Source: Streptosporangium subroseum | GTDB taxonomy: Bacteria; Actinomycetota; Actinomycetes; Streptosporangiales; Streptosporangiaceae | Direction: 5' to 3' | Length of the DNA: 64,000 nucleotides | Assembly: GCF_900188345.1 (NCBI RefSeq) | Contig: NZ_FZOD01000001.1 | Location: 394,410 to 458,409, forward strand | Shown: positions 43,950 through 52,086 of the stretch, in pieces | Layout of the letters: each line of letters opens with the position of its first letter | Position numbering within the stretch: position 1 is the first letter of the stretch | Notes under the pieces: model-generated | The model's database searches: none | What the model saw: the letters and a program-made list of their open reading frames with translations, nothing else | Told to the model about the DNA's origin: nothing | Made by a program: the position numbers and the translations under genes

Positions 43950-46900
43950 TCATCGGGGCGGGCCGGCCAGCAGCTCGGCGAGGTGGTAGGCCCTGGCGTC
44001 GGCGAGCTGGTCGAGCTGGGTACGGCAGGAGAAGCCGTCGGCGAGCAGGACCGTGTCCTTCCCCGCCCGCCGTACGGCCGGCAGGAGCTGGGTCTCCGCG
44101 ACCGCGACCGACACCTCGTAGTGCCCCCGCTCGACGCCGAAGTTGCCGGCCAGGCCGCAGCAGCCACCGACCGACGTCACCGAGGCGCCCGCCCGGACGA
44201 GCAGTTCCCTGTCGGTGTCCCACCCCATGATCGCGTGATGGTGGCAGTGCGGCTGGGCCAGCACCTCCACGCCGCCGAGGTCGGGTGGCGTCCAGCCCGG
44301 CAGGTCGGTCAGGAACTCGGCGAGGGTCCGGACCGACGCGGCGACGAGCCTCGCGGCGCGATCTCCGCCGCCGAGCAGATCGACGGCGTCGGAACGGAGT
44401 ACCGCCGTGCACGAGGGCTCCAACGCGATGATCGGCGTTCCCTCCTCCGCGTACCGGGCCAGGGCGTCCACGGTCCGCCGGAGCCTGCGCCGCGCGGTGT
44501 CGAGCTGTCCGGTCGAGATCCAGGTGAGCCCGCAGCACAGGGAGGCGCGCGGGACGGCCACTTCGATGCCGGCGCGGTTCAGTACCCGCACGGCGGCCAT
44601 CGCGATCTCCGGAGAGAAGCAGTCGGTGAAGGTGTCCACCCAGAGCACCACCCTCGTCCCGGTCCCCGTCCCCGGCGCTGCTCCCGTTCCCGCGCTCAGG
44701 CCCGTCCCCGTACCAATCCCAGCTCCCGTGTCTGTCCCCATCTCTGTCCCCGTCCCCGCGTTCAGGTCCGTCCCAGGACCCGCCGTCTGCGTCGGGCGGC
44801 GACGGCGGAAGGGCCGCTCGGCGAACGAGGGCAGTGAGCGCCGGTGGTCGATCCCACCCAGCCGCTTGGCGATCGCGGCGATGAGCCGCACGCCCAGCAT
44901 CGCGTTGACCGCCCTCGGAGCCAGTCCGGCCAGCCGCGCCCAGCGCGGAAGCCGGCCCAGCGTGTAGTGCGCGGCCGGCCGCGGGCGATGACGGTAGGTC
45001 TGGTGGAGCACCTCGGCCTTGTAGGTGGCCATGTCGACACCGGTGGGGCAGTCCGACCTGCATCCCTTGCAGGACAGGCAGAGATCGAGCACCTCACGCA
45101 CCTCGGGTGCCCGCAGGCCACCGGGCAGCGCGCCGTTCACCGCCTCCTGGAGCACCCGCGCCCGGCCCCGCGTGGAGTCCTTCTCGTCGCGGGTGGCCAG
45201 GTAGGAAGGGCACATGACGACGGCGCTGTCCACGATGTCGGAGCGGCACCGCGCGACCCCGGTGCACCGGTGCACCGCGGCCGTGAGGTCGCCGCCGTCG
45301 TCGGGGTAGGAGAAGGCCGTCCCCTTGACGGGAGGGGGCGGCGGCTGGAGCCGGAGGTCGGCGTCGACCGCGGCGGGCCGTACGATCACGCCGGGGTTGA
45401 GCACGTCACCGGGGTCGAACACGGCCTTGGCGGCCGCGAAGGCCGACAGCGCGGCCGGGGAGTACATCAGCGGCAGCAGCTCACCGCGCGCCCGGCCGTC
45501 ACCGTGCTCCCCGGACATCGAGCCCCCGTACGACGCGACCAGACGGGCGGTGTCGAAGACGAAGTCGCGGAACACCTTCGCGCCGTCGGCCCGGTCGAAG
45601 GGAAAGTCGATGCGGATGTGCAGGCAGCCGTCCCCGAAGTGACCGTACGGCACGCCGGTCAGCCCATGACCGATCATGAGCGCCTCGAACTCGCGCAGGT
45701 AGGCGCCGAGACGCTCCGGAGGAACGGCCGCGTCCTCCCAGCCCGCGTGGGCTGGAGCGCCGGCGGCCGAACGCGCCGACAGCCCCGCGCCGTCCTCCCT
45801 GATCCGCCAGATGGCGGCCGCGTGGGCCGGGTTGGTGATCACGAGACTGTCGTCGGCGGCCGAGTCCGCCGTCAGCGCGACCGCCGCCGACCTCAGCTCG
45901 GCCTCCGAATCGCCGCCCAGCTCGACCATGAGCCAGCCGGCCCCCGCGGGAAGCGGCGGTACGCGCCCGGCTCCGCGCCGGGTCCGCACCACGTCGACGA
46001 TGCGTGCGTCGATGCCCTCGATCGCGACGGGCCGGTGCGGCAGCAGGGCGGGTACGGCGTCCGCCGCCGTGGCCATGTCCCGGTAACCGAGCACGACCAG
46101 CACGGTGCGCGCGGGCGCCTCGACCAGAAGCACCTCGGCTCCGAGCACCACGCCCCACGTGCCCTCGGTGCCGACCATGGCCTTGGCCACGTCGAACCCG
46201 CGCTCGGGGAGCAGATGTTCCAGCGAGTATCCGGAGATCTGGCGCCGGAACCGGCCCAGCTCGGTACGGATCACCGCGAGGTTGTTGCGAACCACCCGCT
46301 GGAGCCCGATCAGCGTCGGCGAGCCGTCCACGCCAAGCCCGGTACCGTCCGCGTCACGCCCGGTGAAGAGCCCACCCGCGCCGTGCTCGGCGGGAAACCC
46401 ATGGGCACCCCGTCCCGTGGAGGGCCTGTCCGCGCCCCGCCCGGCAGGAAACCCGTGAGCATCCCGTCCCGTGGAAAACCCATCCGCACCGCGTCCTGGG
46501 GAGAACCTGTCCGCGGCGCGCCCGGTGGAGAGCCGCTCCCCGCCTCCGGTGAGCACGTCGAGAGCCAGGACGTTGTCGGCGGTACGGCCGTAGGCGAGCG
46601 CGCGGGACCCGCAGGCGTTGTTGCCGATCATCCCGCCGATCGTGCACCTGCTGTGCGTGGAGGGATCGGGGCCGAAGCGCAGGCCGTACGGCGCGGCCAG
46701 GCGCTGCAGCGTGTCGAGCACGATCCCGGGTTCGACGGTCGCGGTCCGCGCCTCCGGGTCGAGCGACTTCAGCCGTCCCATGTGACGGGTGAAGTCCAGG
46801 ACCACTCCGGATCCGACCGCGTTGCCCGCGATGGAGGTCCCCGCGCCCCGGGCGGTCAGGGGCATCCCTTCGGCTCGGCAGAGCGCGAGGGCGGCGGCGA

Positions 46901-47051
46901 CCTCCTCCGCGTCACGGGGAAAGACCACCGCCGCGGGAGGGACCCGGTACAGCGAGGCGTCGGAGGAGTACTCCGCCCGGCTCCTCGACGAGGCGTCGAC
47001 GTCGCGTACGCCGGCCCGGCGCAGCGCGGTGGCCAGCTCGGACGGCTTCAG
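43950..47051 (-). CDS. FAD-linked oxidase/Fe-S D-2-hydroxyacid dehydrogenase (D-2-hydroxyglutarate dehydrogenase-like)
   Basis: Two-part flavoprotein of just over 1000 residues. Domains: PCMH-type FAD binding (LTARGAGTSIAGNAVG, SRCTIGGMIGNNACG); FAD-oxidase C-terminal domain (GVPYGHFGDGCLHIRIDFPF, MSGEHGDGRARGELL); two Fe-S clusters (CLSCKGCRSDCPTGVD and a preceding Cys set); and two CCG domains (ASLCCGLTW, VGGCCGLAGNFG). This layout is that of YdiJ/GlcD-type D-2-hydroxyacid dehydrogenases. The first ordinary start is GTG 46928, but the frame is clearly coding further upstream (EYSSDASLYRVPPAA is family N-terminus). I therefore extend to CTG 47051, which has GGGAG before it; no ATG/GTG/TTG exists between. 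Two repetitive low-complexity inserts are present (GRGADRFS-type decamers and a Gly/Thr-rich stretch). Beside a D-2-hydroxyglutarate-forming transhydrogenase, that acid is the likely substrate. Confidence 0.85.
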   Translation of the reverse strand: MKPSELATALRRAGVRDVDASSRSRAEYSSDASLYRVPPAAVVFPRDAEEVAAALALCRAEGMPLTARGAGTSIAGNAVGSGVVLDFTRHMGRLKSLDPEARTATVEPGIVLDTLQRLAAPYGLRFGPDPSTHSRCTIGGMIGNNACGSRALAYGRTADNVLALDVLTGGGERLSTGRAADRFSPGRGADGFSTGRDAHGFPAGRGADRPSTGRGAHGFPAEHGAGGLFTGRDADGTGLGVDGSPTLIGLQRVVRNNLAVIRTELGRFRRQISGYSLEHLLPERGFDVAKAMVGTEGTWGVVLGAEVLLVEAPARTVLVVLGYRDMATAADAVPALLPHRPVAIEGIDARIVDVVRTRRGAGRVPPLPAGAGWLMVELGGDSEAELRSAAVALTADSAADDSLVITNPAHAAAIWRIREDGAGLSARSAAGAPAHAGWEDAAVPPERLGAYLREFEALMIGHGLTGVPYGHFGDGCLHIRIDFPFDRADGAKVFRDFVFDTARLVASYGGSMSGEHGDGRARGELLPLMYSPAALSAFAAAKAVFDPGDVLNPGVIVRPAAVDADLRLQPPPPPVKGTAFSYPDDGGDLTAAVHRCTGVARCRSDIVDSAVVMCPSYLATRDEKDSTRGRARVLQEAVNGALPGGLRAPEVREVLDLCLSCKGCRSDCPTGVDMATYKAEVLHQTYRHRPRPAAHYTLGRLPRWARLAGLAPRAVNAMLGVRLIAAIAKRLGGIDHRRSLPSFAERPFRRRRPTQTAGPGTDLNAGTGTEMGTDTGAGIGTGTGLSAGTGAAPGTGTGTRVVLWVDTFTDCFSPEIAMAAVRVLNRAGIEVAVPRASLCCGLTWISTGQLDTARRRLRRTVDALARYAEEGTPIIALEPSCTAVLRSDAVDLLGGGDRAARLVAASVRTLAEFLTDLPGWTPPDLGGVEVLAQPHCHHHAIMGWDTDRELLVRAGASVTSVGGCCGLAGNFGVERGHYEVSVAVAETQLLPAVRRAGKDTVLLADGFSCRTQLDQLADARAYHLAELLAGPPR
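46340..46550. repeat. Degenerate 30-bp repeats within the FAD/Fe-S dehydrogenase gene
   Basis: About seven imperfect units of roughly 30 bp (e.g. GGAAACCCATGGGCACCCCG and GGAAACCCGTGAGCATCCCG variants). They encode repeated decapeptides like STGRGAHGFP within the FAD-binding domain. The frame is kept throughout. Confidence 0.7.
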
Positions 47052-47294
47052 GACGTCACTCTCCCGGCATGTGACCCGCCGGCCAAGGACTCGCAGATGG
47101 CCACGTCCTCACCTCCTCCTCGAAAAATCGCCACATTCTCTACGCTCCCGCAAAGATGGTCACGTCCTCCACCTCGCCCCCGCAAAAGACGACCGTCCCG
47201 CCCATGTAAGAGGCCACACCGCCCTCGTAAAAACCACCGCCCCGCCCTCATAAGGCGGCTTCGTCGCCCTTCTCAAGACGGCCACGTCCCCGTT

Positions 47295-48590
47295 TCACCA
47301 CAGTTCGATGGAGCGCGTCAGGATGCCCGCCACGTCGTCCTCGTCGACCGGCCGCGGAGAGGTGGCGAGCAGGCGCTGCTGTTTCATCGTGCCCTCCGCG
47401 AGCGCGGGGACGTCGGCCTTGGTGTAGCCGACGCCGCCGATGCCGTTGGGAATGCCGATGTCCCGCATCAGCTTCATCAGCACGCCGGGCAGGAACTCCG
47501 CGAGGTCGTTCGGCTTGCCCGCGGACGGATCGAGCAGCTCCGCCGCCCGCAAATGCCGCTCCGGATGGGCCTCGAAGGTGAACCGGAACGCCTCGGGGGC
47601 GGTCAGCGCGACGGCCATTCCGTGCGGCACCATCGGCTCCTCGTCCGGATACCCCTCCGGCCGGAAGTCCCTGACCCGCCCGGCGACGGGGTACGCGTTG
47701 GCGTGCGGGATGTGCACGCCCGCGTTGCCGAATCCCAGCCCGGCGAAGGTCGCCGCCATCGCCATCTCCGCCCTGGCCGCGACGTCGTCCCCGTGGCGTA
47801 CGGCGCTGCGGAAGGAACGGGAGAGCAGGCGCAGGGCCTGCTCGGACCACATGTCGGCCACGGGGTTGGCGCCGCAGTACGGCACGCGCTCCTCGGGACG
47901 CTTGCGCTCGTAGGAGGTGTACGGCCGGGCGGTGTAGCTCTCCAGCGCGTGGCAGAGGATGTCCATCCCGGCGGCGGCCGTCACCCCCGCGGGCTGGGTC
48001 AGCATGAGGTCGGGATCGACCACCGCCAGGACCGGGCGGAGCCGTACGTGGCTGATCCCGGTCTTGACCTTCAGCTCCAGCACGTCCAGCACGCAGACCG
48101 TGGTGCTCTCCGCGCCGGTGCCGGTGGTCGTGGGCACCGCCACCAGCGGCTTGAGCGGATTCGACGGCGCCCGGCCGCCTCCCACCGGAGGATTGATGTA
48201 GTCCATCAGCTCGCCGGGATTGGTGGTGAGCAGGTTGACCGCCTTGGCCGTGTCGATGCTCGACCCTCCGCCGACCGCGACGAAGGCGTCCCAGGGTCCG
48301 GAGGCGCGTGCGTGCTCGATGGCCGCGCGCATGCTCTCGTCGCTCGGCTCAACGTGCACGCCGTCGTATACGCGTGCCTCGATGCCGTACGCGGCGAACT
48401 GCTCGGCGATCCGTTGCGGCGCTCCGGTAGCCGCCACCCCGGGGTCGGTGATGACGAGGGCCCGGCGGACGCCGTACTGGCCGAGGTCGAACCCGATCTC
48501 GGCCGAAGCGCCCGGGCCGAACTTCAGCGCGGGGGCTCCGTAGGTGAAGACGGACTCGGGATTGCTCGGAGCGGTGTACACCGTCGTCAC
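47295..48590 (-). CDS. Hydroxyacid-oxoacid transhydrogenase-like iron-containing alcohol dehydrogenase
   Basis: Group III iron-type alcohol dehydrogenase of 431 residues. It is closest by eye to hydroxyacid-oxoacid transhydrogenase (ADHFE1/HOT), which converts 4-hydroxybutyrate plus 2-oxoglutarate to succinate semialdehyde plus D-2-hydroxyglutarate. Motifs: SVFTYGAPALKFGPG, VGGGSSIDTAKAVNLL, VPTTTGTGAESTTV, the metal ligands Asp and His in GMDILCHALESYTARPY and His in VPHGMAVALTAPE, plus HIPHANAYPVAG. A maleylacetate reductase or 1,3-propanediol dehydrogenase is less likely because of the DMWSEQALRLL and NAYP segments. No strong ribosome site was identified. It lies between the D-2-hydroxyacid dehydrogenase and a lactonase remnant, which supports a 4-hydroxybutyrate role. 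Confidence 0.88.
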   Translation of the reverse strand: MTTVYTAPSNPESVFTYGAPALKFGPGASAEIGFDLGQYGVRRALVITDPGVAATGAPQRIAEQFAAYGIEARVYDGVHVEPSDESMRAAIEHARASGPWDAFVAVGGGSSIDTAKAVNLLTTNPGELMDYINPPVGGGRAPSNPLKPLVAVPTTTGTGAESTTVCVLDVLELKVKTGISHVRLRPVLAVVDPDLMLTQPAGVTAAAGMDILCHALESYTARPYTSYERKRPEERVPYCGANPVADMWSEQALRLLSRSFRSAVRHGDDVAARAEMAMAATFAGLGFGNAGVHIPHANAYPVAGRVRDFRPEGYPDEEPMVPHGMAVALTAPEAFRFTFEAHPERHLRAAELLDPSAGKPNDLAEFLPGVLMKLMRDIGIPNGIGGVGYTKADVPALAEGTMKQQRLLATSPRPVDEDDVAGILTRSIELW

Positions 48591-48615
48591 TTCTCTCTCA
48601 CTGGTTGGAAGCCGT

Positions 48616-49048
48616 TCACTGGTAGAAGCCCGTGGGAGCCGTACGCATGGAGCGCAGCTGCGCCGCGTCGTGGCCGAAGATCACATTGGCCTCGGACCGC
48701 TCCGCGATCGAACGGATCTTCTCCACGGAGGCGTACCAGGCGCTCAGATCGTTGACGATCGCCGACGCCGAGCTGGGCGTCGAGATACCGCTCCTCGGAG
48801 ACCTGGTCGTAGGGGAAGAACTCCTGGAGTCCCGTCGGCACCCAGCGGGTCTCCCCGTCACGTGGGCAACCGGTGTCCCACAGCAGGGTGCCCTCGTCCG
48901 TCTCCACCAGAACCGCGTGAGTCGCGCAGGAATACCATTCGACCGGCTTGTCCCGCTCCGACCTGGGTCTGATCGTGCGGCCCGGCTTGAACAGCAGCCA
49001 GGTCAGGTCGCAGCTCATCGCTCCACAGTCGAGGACGTGCAATTTCAT
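48616..49048 (-). pseudogene. Metallo-beta-lactamase-fold lactonase, internally deleted and frameshifted
   Basis: The N-terminal part from ATG 49048 (KLHVLDCGAMSCDLTWLLF and TLLWDTGCPRDG) is the start of an AttM/AiiA-type quorum/gamma-butyrolactone lactonase. At about 48755 the homology jumps to another frame, giving VNDLSAWYASVEKIRSIAER and NVIFGHDAAQLRSM, the lactonase C-terminus. The middle of the enzyme with the HxHxDH zinc motif (about 100 residues) is missing, so it cannot be active. A GGAGG ribosome site still lies 7 nt before the ATG. An intact gene would open gamma-butyrolactone or acyl-lactones to the hydroxy acid. Confidence 0.85.
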
Positions 49049-49358
49049 GCCCATTCCTCCGCTTTACGTTATTAACGGCTGATTTCACAATCCGACACAC
49101 GCCGCGCCGCTGTCAACGACCGAGCGGCTCCCCCGAGGATGAAGATCGCATAGCTTCCCCATCGACCCCCGGGCAGCACGGTCTCGTGCGCGACGCCGCC
49201 GATGGCAACGGCGGTGTCGACGGTCACACCGTGCACGAGGCATGAGCAAGGGCGCGTAAGGGCATGTATAACCAGAAACGGTTAGGGCATAACCTAGGTT
49301 TTGTCGGCTCGATTCCGGTGCATGGTGATCCACCGGACGAATCCGGCGTGAGGCGCCG
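49049..49358. other. Divergent region between lactonase remnant and LuxR-type regulator
   Basis: 310 bp with no gene. An operator-like array at 49269-49300 sits 60-90 bp before the regulator start (separate entry). Confidence 0.5.
49269..49300. promoter_or_regulatory. Array of TAACC/GGTTA half-sites
   Basis: TAACC (49269-49273), GGTTA (49280-49284), TAACC (49290-49294) and a perfect palindrome AACCTAGGTT (49291-49300) are packed in 32 bp upstream of the LuxR-type gene. Alternating half-sites with 6- and 5-bp spacing suggest two regulator dimers or a dimer plus autoregulation. Confidence 0.5.
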
Positions 49359-51725
49359 ATGAATGCGTTAGCACCGGCCACCTCCAAGCGGCGGCGGGCA
49401 CAGAAGCTGCCGTCCGAGGTGACCAGTTTCGTGGGGCGTCGGCACGAGGTGGCCGAGGTCAAACGCCTCCTGTCCGGGGCCCACGTGGTGACGCTCACCG
49501 GTGTGGGCGGGGTCGGCAAGACCCGGCTGGCCCTACGGGTCGCGGCCGACGTGCGGCGGGCCTTCCGAGACGGTGTGTGGCTGGTCGAACTCGCCGCGCT
49601 GGACAGACCGGAACTGCTCGTCCAGACCGTGGCGGAGGCTCTGGAGATCCGCGACTTCTCCTCCCGGTCGCTCATGGAGGTGCTCACCGACCACCTGCGG
49701 AGCAGCCAGTCCCTGGTCATCCTGGACAACTGCGAACAGCTGCTGCACGAGTGCGCCGTAATGACAGAGGCACTGATACGTGCCGCCCCCGACCTGCGAA
49801 TTCTCGTCACCAGCCGGCAGACCCTGGGCATCGACGGCGAGCACACGCTGACCTTGCCGCCGCTGGCGCTGCCGGACTCCGATGTTCCGCCGCCGTCCGT
49901 CGAGGCGCTCGCGCACTCTGACGCGGTACGGCTGTTCACCGAGCGAGCCGAGGCCGTCCTGCCCGATTTTGCCGTCACCGACGACAACCGGGAGGCCGTG
50001 GAGGGGATCTGCCGCCGGTTGGACGGCATCCCGCTCGCGATCGAGCTGGCGGCCGTACGGCTGCGGGCGATGTCCGTCCAGCAGCTGTTCAACCGGCTGG
50101 ACGACCGGTTCCGGCTGCTCACCGCGGGTTCGCGGGCGGTGCTGCCCCGCCACCAGACGCTGCGCGCCCTGATGGACTGGAGCTACGCCCTCTGCACCGA
50201 CCAGGAGCGACTGCTCTGGGAGCGCGTCTCGGTGTTCGCGGGCGGTCTGGATCTGGAGGCCGCCGAGACGGTCTGCTCCGAGAACGACATCGATCGCGAG
50301 GAGATCATTGACCTGGTGATCGGGCTGGTGGACAAGTCCATCCTGATCCGGGAGGAGTATCCGTCGGGGGTGCGCTACCGGCTGCTGGAGACGATCCGGC
50401 AGTACGGCCGCGACCGGCTGCGGGAGTCCGGTGAGGAGGGGGAGCTACAGCACCGGCACTGCGACTACTACCGGAAGCTGTCGGCGGAGGCGTACCGCCG
50501 GCTGTTCGGCCCCTCCCAGGTGACCTGGTTCAGCAGGTTGCAGCTTGAGCACGCCAATCTGCGCGCCGCCCTGGAGCACTGCTTCACCAGAACGGGAGAG
50601 CCCGGGACCGGCCTGGGCATGGCCGCCGACCTGCTCTACCACTGGATCACCAGCTACTACCTCGGTGAGGGGCGCCGCTGGCTGGACCGGGGGCTCGCCG
50701 CCGACACCTCATCAAGCGAGGTCCGGGCCCGGGCGCTGTGGGCCGGCAGCTGGCTGGCCATCCTCCAGGATGACATCCCCTCCGCCACCGCGATGCTGGA
50801 GGAGAGCCGGGGTCTCGGAGAGCTCCTGGGACAGGAGCCGGTCCTCGCCTACGTCGCGCTCTATTTAGGGATGGTCGCCATGAACGAGGGGGACGCCGAA
50901 TCGGCGGTCGCTCTCTACGAGGAGGCGGCGGCCCGCCACCGCGCCACCGGGGATCCGATAGGCCTGGCGCTGACGCTCATCCGGCTCTCCCTGGCCCACT
51001 CCTTTCTGGGCGACTCGTCACGCGCCGTCTCCGTGAGCGAGGAATGCATCGCACTGTGTGACGAACACGAGGAAGGCTGGCACCGGGCGTACGCGACGAC
51101 GGCGCTCGGCATCGAGTTATGGCGTCGGGGCGACGTCGGTCGCGCGGCCGAACTCGCGAAGGAGAGCCTGAGGTTCACCCGCCTGCTCGACGACTCGCTG
51201 GGCATCGGGCTCAGCGTGGAGGCGCTGGCCTGGATCGCCGCCACGGAGCACAGGTATCGGAGGGCGGCCCGGCTGCTGGGAATCCTGCGGACCGCCTGGC
51301 AGGCGATCGGAGCACCGCTGTCCGGATTCGGGCACCTGATGCGCTACCACGACGAATGCGAGTCCCAGGTCCGCCAGGCTCTGGGAGAGTCGGCCTTTTC
51401 CATGGCCGTCGAACGAGGCGCCCGGCTCTCCTACGACGAGGCGCTCTCCTACGCCCTCGACGAAGGCGCTTCCGGGGATGAGCAGCCCGACAGGTCCGGG
51501 CGGCCGTCGCTGCTGACCCCCAGGGAGATGGAGATCGCCCAGCTCGTCGCCCAGGGCATGAGCAACAAGGAGATCGCGGCGTCCCTGGTGATCGCCCAGC
51601 GCACCGCCGAAGGTCACGTCGAACACATCCTGAGCAAGTTCGGCTTCACCTCGCGCGCCCAGATCGCGGTCTGGGTCGGTGACTGGAACCGGGCCGCTCA
51701 GAACGAGCATCACGACCAAGGGTGA
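49359..51725 (+). CDS. AAA/NB-ARC-type ATPase regulator with C-terminal LuxR helix-turn-helix
   Basis: Large regulator of 788 residues. Layout: P-loop ATPase (SFVGRRHEVAEV, Walker A GVGGVGKT with Lys54, Walker B LVILDNCEQLL, then VTSRQTLGI and RLDGIPLAIELAA as in STAND/NB-ARC ATPases); a winged-helix and TPR-like sensor region (residues 300-700); and a LuxR-type DNA-binding domain at the end (LTPREMEIAQLVAQGMSNKEIAASL, then TAEGHVEHILSKFG). ATG 49359 is the first in-frame start. No good ribosome site is seen, so a leaderless message is possible. Such regulators usually activate neighbouring operons upon binding a small molecule; the divergent lactonase/transhydrogenase/dehydrogenase genes are the obvious candidates. 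Confidence 0.9.
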   Translation: MNALAPATSKRRRAQKLPSEVTSFVGRRHEVAEVKRLLSGAHVVTLTGVGGVGKTRLALRVAADVRRAFRDGVWLVELAALDRPELLVQTVAEALEIRDFSSRSLMEVLTDHLRSSQSLVILDNCEQLLHECAVMTEALIRAAPDLRILVTSRQTLGIDGEHTLTLPPLALPDSDVPPPSVEALAHSDAVRLFTERAEAVLPDFAVTDDNREAVEGICRRLDGIPLAIELAAVRLRAMSVQQLFNRLDDRFRLLTAGSRAVLPRHQTLRALMDWSYALCTDQERLLWERVSVFAGGLDLEAAETVCSENDIDREEIIDLVIGLVDKSILIREEYPSGVRYRLLETIRQYGRDRLRESGEEGELQHRHCDYYRKLSAEAYRRLFGPSQVTWFSRLQLEHANLRAALEHCFTRTGEPGTGLGMAADLLYHWITSYYLGEGRRWLDRGLAADTSSSEVRARALWAGSWLAILQDDIPSATAMLEESRGLGELLGQEPVLAYVALYLGMVAMNEGDAESAVALYEEAAARHRATGDPIGLALTLIRLSLAHSFLGDSSRAVSVSEECIALCDEHEEGWHRAYATTALGIELWRRGDVGRAAELAKESLRFTRLLDDSLGIGLSVEALAWIAATEHRYRRAARLLGILRTAWQAIGAPLSGFGHLMRYHDECESQVRQALGESAFSMAVERGARLSYDEALSYALDEGASGDEQPDRSGRPSLLTPREMEIAQLVAQGMSNKEIAASLVIAQRTAEGHVEHILSKFGFTSRAQIAVWVGDWNRAAQNEHHDQG

Positions 51726-51851
51726 CCCCGCCCGGCGGTGCCGCCTCCGGAGGAGGGAGTACACGAGACGCCGGAGCCGATCCATGTGGTGACCTCATCG
51801 GCTCCGGCGTCCCGGTGGGGCGGGGGATTCGGGAAAGCAGGGATTGAAGTA

Positions 51852-51944
51852 CTAGTACGGCATCGGCCGCCCCGACGGAGTCCGCAGGTCCAACGAGACG
51901 GCGTTGAAGAGGCCTCGGCGCTTGCGGATCTGGATCTGGCTCAC
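51852..51944 (-). CDS. Short peptide (30 residues) downstream of the phosphotransferase gene
   Basis: A 31-codon reading frame starting at GTG 51944 with a good ribosome site (AAGGGAG, 9 nt away) and ending in TAG. The peptide starts MSQIQIRKRR (basic cluster at residues 7-10) and ends with GRPMPY; the C-terminal part holds Ser17, Thr22 and Ser24 and no Cys. It has no hydrophobic segment and no double-Gly or other known leader site. It lies 142 bp after the phosphotransferase stop, same strand, so it may be the third gene of the XRE-kinase operon: a signalling peptide, a RiPP precursor or a kinase substrate. No family is recognised. Confidence 0.45.
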   Translation of the reverse strand: MSQIQIRKRRGLFNAVSLDLRTPSGRPMPY

Positions 51945-52086
51945 TGTATGAAGCTCCCTTCGTACTGCCCGTACGGGCCGGGTGTCGATGCCTGAACGCC
52001 AGCCTTGTCTCCGCCGGTGCGAGAACGGGACGGGGAGAATCCCCATTTCAGTACCCGTTTCGTTATAGGTAGGTACGGAAGATCAA

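Noticed and set aside
44844..48755. Very long open plus-strand frame (over 1300 codons) opposite the dehydrogenase genes
   Set aside because: It is the antisense shadow of three recognisable minus-strand genes in GC-rich DNA. The translation is Arg/Gly/Val-rich without any domain.
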